Source: Sphaeroforma sirkka
Lineage: Eukaryota; Opisthokonta; Ichthyosporea; Ichthyophonida
Reading direction: 5' to 3'
DNA length: 21,126 nt
NCBI GenBank assembly: GCA_001586965.3
Contig: LUCW03002550.1
Coordinates: 1-21,126 of the forward strand
Notes under the pieces: generated by a model
The model's input: only the letters and a program-made list of their open reading frames with translations
Databases searched by the model: none
What the model was told of the DNA's origin: nothing
Part shown: one piece after another, positions 18,226-21,126 of the stretch
Position numbering within the stretch: position 1 is the first letter of the stretch
How the letters are laid out: each line of letters begins with the position of its first letter
Program-made: the position numbers and the translations under genes

Positions 18226-20458
18226 CTATGGACTGTAGCTGTGTTGCTGTATGAGGCCATGCAGATTGCGACACAGCTCACTCTCAGCGCCGTGCGAAAT
18301 GGTCAGCGTCTGAAGTGCTCGTCTGTGCGGCGCAACGAGTGAGGGAACTGTATCGATGAGAATTGACAAAAAGAACGCGACAGCCTCGTTGCACAACCAA
18401 TGGAAGTCATGGAAGCCGTATTAAACGCATTCAATTTCTACCTTGTGTATCCAACAGCACTGTTCTGCTATTAACATTACTGACAGTACACGGACACCAT
18501 TGATATGATTGAAAACTGCGGCAAACGGCAGCAAAACCACTCAGCCACACGGAAGACCACCACACCTGTACGAAACCAGCGCCGCTTCAAACGTCGTGCG
18601 CAGTTGCTGGCCACGTTGTTCCTGGGTCACAGCCATCAACACGTCGCCCAGAGTGTACTGCATTAGCCCTATCATGGGATGGTTTGTGGGATACACCACG
18701 GTGTATACGTGCACTATTTCGTTCAGTACGGCAACGTCCTTAGCGAACAATCCGTACGACAGGTACGACGTGTGCAAGGTGCACAGACACTTTAAGCGAT
18801 ACAGATTGTGTCTGTGTAAGTATTTGGTATGCATACTCAACGCGTTCTCGAGCATCTCGATTTCTCTCCCCGTCTCTCTCCAGGTCCAACTCTCCATTTG
18901 CGACTTTGGCTGTGGGTAGCGACAGGTATTCATGGGTGTTAGGGTTAAGGATTTTAGAGGTAACACGATGAACAACATAGACATGATACTTCTGCAGCCT
19001 GTGGCGGTAAACACCGCTACTCAATTCGTCGAACCATCCTTTATAATCACAAGGATCATAAAAATTCAACAAATTGAGCGGTGATAGTTCTCCTCTGGTT
19101 GAGCTTTTATGAGCATATAACGCCTTCGGTAACGACTGAACACAATACGCCAGAACTGTCTGATTTCTGGATATCATGACGAGCCTGTGCTGCTCGAGCA
19201 CACTTGCATGCGCCAACACACCATTGACTTCAGGGCTCACCCGCAATGCAAGTGGGGTACAGTGCCAGTGATCTGTTTCAGACCCATCCAGCAGGTAGAT
19301 GCTATTTAGGAGTTTAAGTGACTCGTTGCCTGTGGATACTCACGCACATTTCAATCGAGATTGCAATTCCAGCACTTCCTATCCATTTAGAACAGGATGT
19401 GGGTGCAACCAGCATATGAGCAACAACGCTTGGACAGACCTCACCTATGAGCTGCTTTGCCGCATCCAAACGTTGAGAGTCACAGCCTGTCCAGGCACCG
19501 GATGCTTCCGATGAAATAGCAGCGTAAAGCGAATCATTGAGTGTCTGATCTGCCGCTTCACAGCGAGGGCAAGCGCACTCAAACCCATAATGATGCAACA
19601 GGTACTCGCGCCTCTGACTCGTTGCTTCCGCTATGTCCAAGTACGAATGTGTGACCTGCGCACCACAACCAACATTAATAAATATTGGTCAGATAAAATT
19701 ATAAAAAACATTGATTAGATACAAAGTATCGCCCATGATTTGATCAAGCAAGCACGAAGAACCATCTTTTTCGGCTTCATACTCGCACTGCAAAAAACAA
19801 AGCCAACTACTTGCCAACGAGCAATGCATCAGTACACGGGAAGACTGTGGGTTAGATTCACACATGCATTATTTATCCTGTAGCAAGTAGTAGTGATGTG
19901 AGGGTAGTCATAGATGTCCTCTCTAAATATTCTTGCGGTTATGGCACACACTCCTCACAACCAGGCTCAATCGTTTTATCGCCCGGAATGTCTGTACTTT
20001 GGTATCTAAATCGTACGTGATGATACAGTCGGGCTCGCATGAATGATTCAACAGAGCGCCGGCTGGATAACACCCACTGCCCACTGGCACCAGCACCTCA
20101 TTCCAGATGCTGAAATTATTGCACTTCATCCGAACAATCCTGTATATTGTGTTGCGCAAGGAGCACCAGAACAATCTCCAGGGATTAAGTAAAAACTTGT
20201 TAACAAATATTTAGGCAATGATGCGTTAACGATGCCTTCAGTAGACTGTGACAAGTGAGCGATGTTTTGACCGAAATCACGGCTGCACCATTACACTCAC
20301 GAGCTCGTCGGACAAGGTCATACATTTTGACGACTTCGTCCACGGTACGATGAGAAGGGTGACATTCTTCGCAATGCAACGGTCGCGTTGTCTGTCGATG
20401 ACTACGCCTGCGAGCACGTAGTCTGATGCTGTCGGCCTCGTGGTATGTGGCATAGCCT
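18226..20458 (-). CDS. SMYD: SMYD3-like SET-domain lysine methyltransferase, 5' partial
   Basis: Predicted protein-lysine N-methyltransferase using S-adenosylmethionine. Exons on the minus strand: about 20458-20301, about 20174 (or 20139)-19948, 19655-19440, 18909-18566 and 18322-18226 (stop TAG). The first reads YHEADSIRLRAR and MYDL, aligning to the SET-insert region after the MYND finger. The second has NNFSIW and the catalytic-core signature GALLNHSCEPDC. The third has HSYLD and post-SET zinc ligands HYGFECACPRC. The fourth and fifth form the C-terminal helical/TPR-like domain (YPTNHPMIGLMQYTLGDVL, then RRALQTLTISHG), matching SMYD3 in spacing. The MYND exon is not in the window and must lie right of it. 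Phases agree for the last three exons. The junction between the first two is unresolved, and the SET exon needs one added A near 19974-19977 to read IEPGCEE. Confidence 0.85.
18937..18958 (+). repeat. Degenerate telomere-like motif in a SMYD intron
   Basis: GGTGTTAGGGTTAAGG followed by ATTTTAGAGG, within the intron between 19440 and 18909. A similar degenerate stretch occurs at about 12700-12760 in GHKL intron 8. Confidence 0.45.
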
Positions 20459-20459
20459 C

Positions 20460-21126
20460 TACATCAGCTGTTGACGGTTGCGGGATCTGCTTTAAATTGA
20501 CAGTTACAATTGTGTAGTCATCAAAATGTAATGGTTAAACGCAGTAAGTGGCCAGTCACTTATTGCCCAAGTTCTCCTTGTGGATTTGGACCATTTTTCG
20601 ACTACTTATTGCGCATGTATAAGGCTACAGCAAGACGTGGATTGGTATATACCGACGCGAAGCAGCCAGGAACCTCGAGAGTAATTAAAAAACGAATTGA
20701 AAGATATAGGTATATTCAAACATACTCATACTAGAAAACCAAAGTGACATCTCAACACCTATATATGTACACATGTATATCAATATATACGTGCGTTAGT
20801 AACTTGGCTGATATAAAATCATTACCATATTGGTCAACAGATGCTCGTAAATATATATTTAAAATGTGTGAATGATTCCAAAAGCATAGTCAATATGTAT
20901 ATTTTCATAAGGTATATAGTTAATTTCGACACGTGCGTACGCATGGAACACTAGTTTGAATGCACGATTCTGCATATATATATAAATGTGTCATAAACGC
21001 GCGCATATGTTTATGAATTTTTTATACGTACTCATTAATTTAAAGATAAATATGCATACAACCATGTCATCGTGCACATTTCTATCATGTAGCAGCTCCG
21101 TCATCAACACACACACCCCTACAAAT
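20460..21126. other. AT-rich flank, probably SMYD 5' intron
   Basis: Rich in TATATA steps toward the right edge. A 68-codon frame on the plus strand (20531-20734) has no recognisable motif. No MYND-type Cys pattern is visible on the minus strand. Confidence 0.5.

Noticed and set aside
17771..18281. Minus-strand frames with VLPTLDPF repeats as an extension of the SMYD-like gene
   Set aside because: They derive from the 33-bp repeat. The SMYD C-terminus already ends at 18226 with a good match and a phase-consistent exon.
18740..19246. 168-codon minus-strand reading frame
   Set aside because: It spans a SMYD intron and reads the TPR-like exon in the wrong frame. The conserved residues are in the frame of the 18566-18909 exon.
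19710..19785. Extra SMYD exon after a strong TTTTTTGCAG acceptor
   Set aside because: The open segment (CEYEAEKDGSS) has no good in-phase donor, and joining EEC directly to VTHSYLD already fits the family spacing.
20531..20734. 68-codon plus-strand frame near the right edge
   Set aside because: No recognisable motif, and it lies in an AT-rich region expected to be SMYD 5' intron. It cannot be separated from chance.
1..21126. tRNA, rRNA or bacterial-type signals
   Set aside because: No cloverleaf, rRNA-like block, ribosome-binding sites or operon layout was seen on reading both strands.

Overview
The window is genomic DNA from an intron-rich eukaryote, most likely a single-celled protist. 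All introns resolved here are GT-AG, exons are short (45 to about 340 nt), and coding uses the standard code. Telomere-like TTTAGGG/TTTTAGGG motifs are scattered through non-coding DNA. I cannot name the species; a unicellular holozoan (ichthyosporean-like) is one possibility among several.

Three protein genes can be reconstructed. (1) 93-4065, plus strand: a type I cytosolic L-asparaginase. Ten exons join in one frame for 403 codons in the window; the true start lies left of the edge. (2) 5250-15953, plus strand: a complete 15-exon gene for a GHKL-fold ATPase (HATPase_c_3/MORC/MutL/Hsp90-like ATP site) of about 633 residues. It has a convincing N-terminal mitochondrial presequence, and no eukaryotic version of this protein is known to me by name. 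(3) 20458-18226, minus strand: a SMYD3-like SET-domain lysine methyltransferase, seen from the region after the MYND finger through SET, post-SET and the C-terminal helical (TPR-like) domain to the stop. Its MYND exon must lie beyond the right edge. Genes 1 and 2 are in tandem and genes 2 and 3 converge. They share no obvious pathway.

The most striking feature is the repeat content of gene 2. At least seven of its fourteen introns carry unrelated tandem repeats (units of 12, 23, 34, 46, about 48, 69, 30 and 18 bp and a C/A-rich array), and several of these start or end within a few bases of a splice site. Gene 1 introns are nearly free of long arrays, but one splice acceptor is tandemly duplicated, and one intron is bounded by an 11/12-base direct repeat containing GGTACGT. 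The stop codon of gene 2 and one of its splice donors are also tandemly duplicated. Local tandem duplication of gene edges therefore looks like a recurring process here.

Two exons (gene 2 exon 12 and the gene 3 SET exon) each need a one-base correction at an A-homopolymer to stay in frame, which points to sequence error or real lesions. Intergenic stretches: 4066-5249 holds a (TA)22 microsatellite and a weak reverse-transcriptase-like remnant; 15954-18225 holds telomere-like repeats with a perfect hairpin, a 60-bp direct repeat and a 33-bp array; 20460-21126 is AT-rich and otherwise blank.
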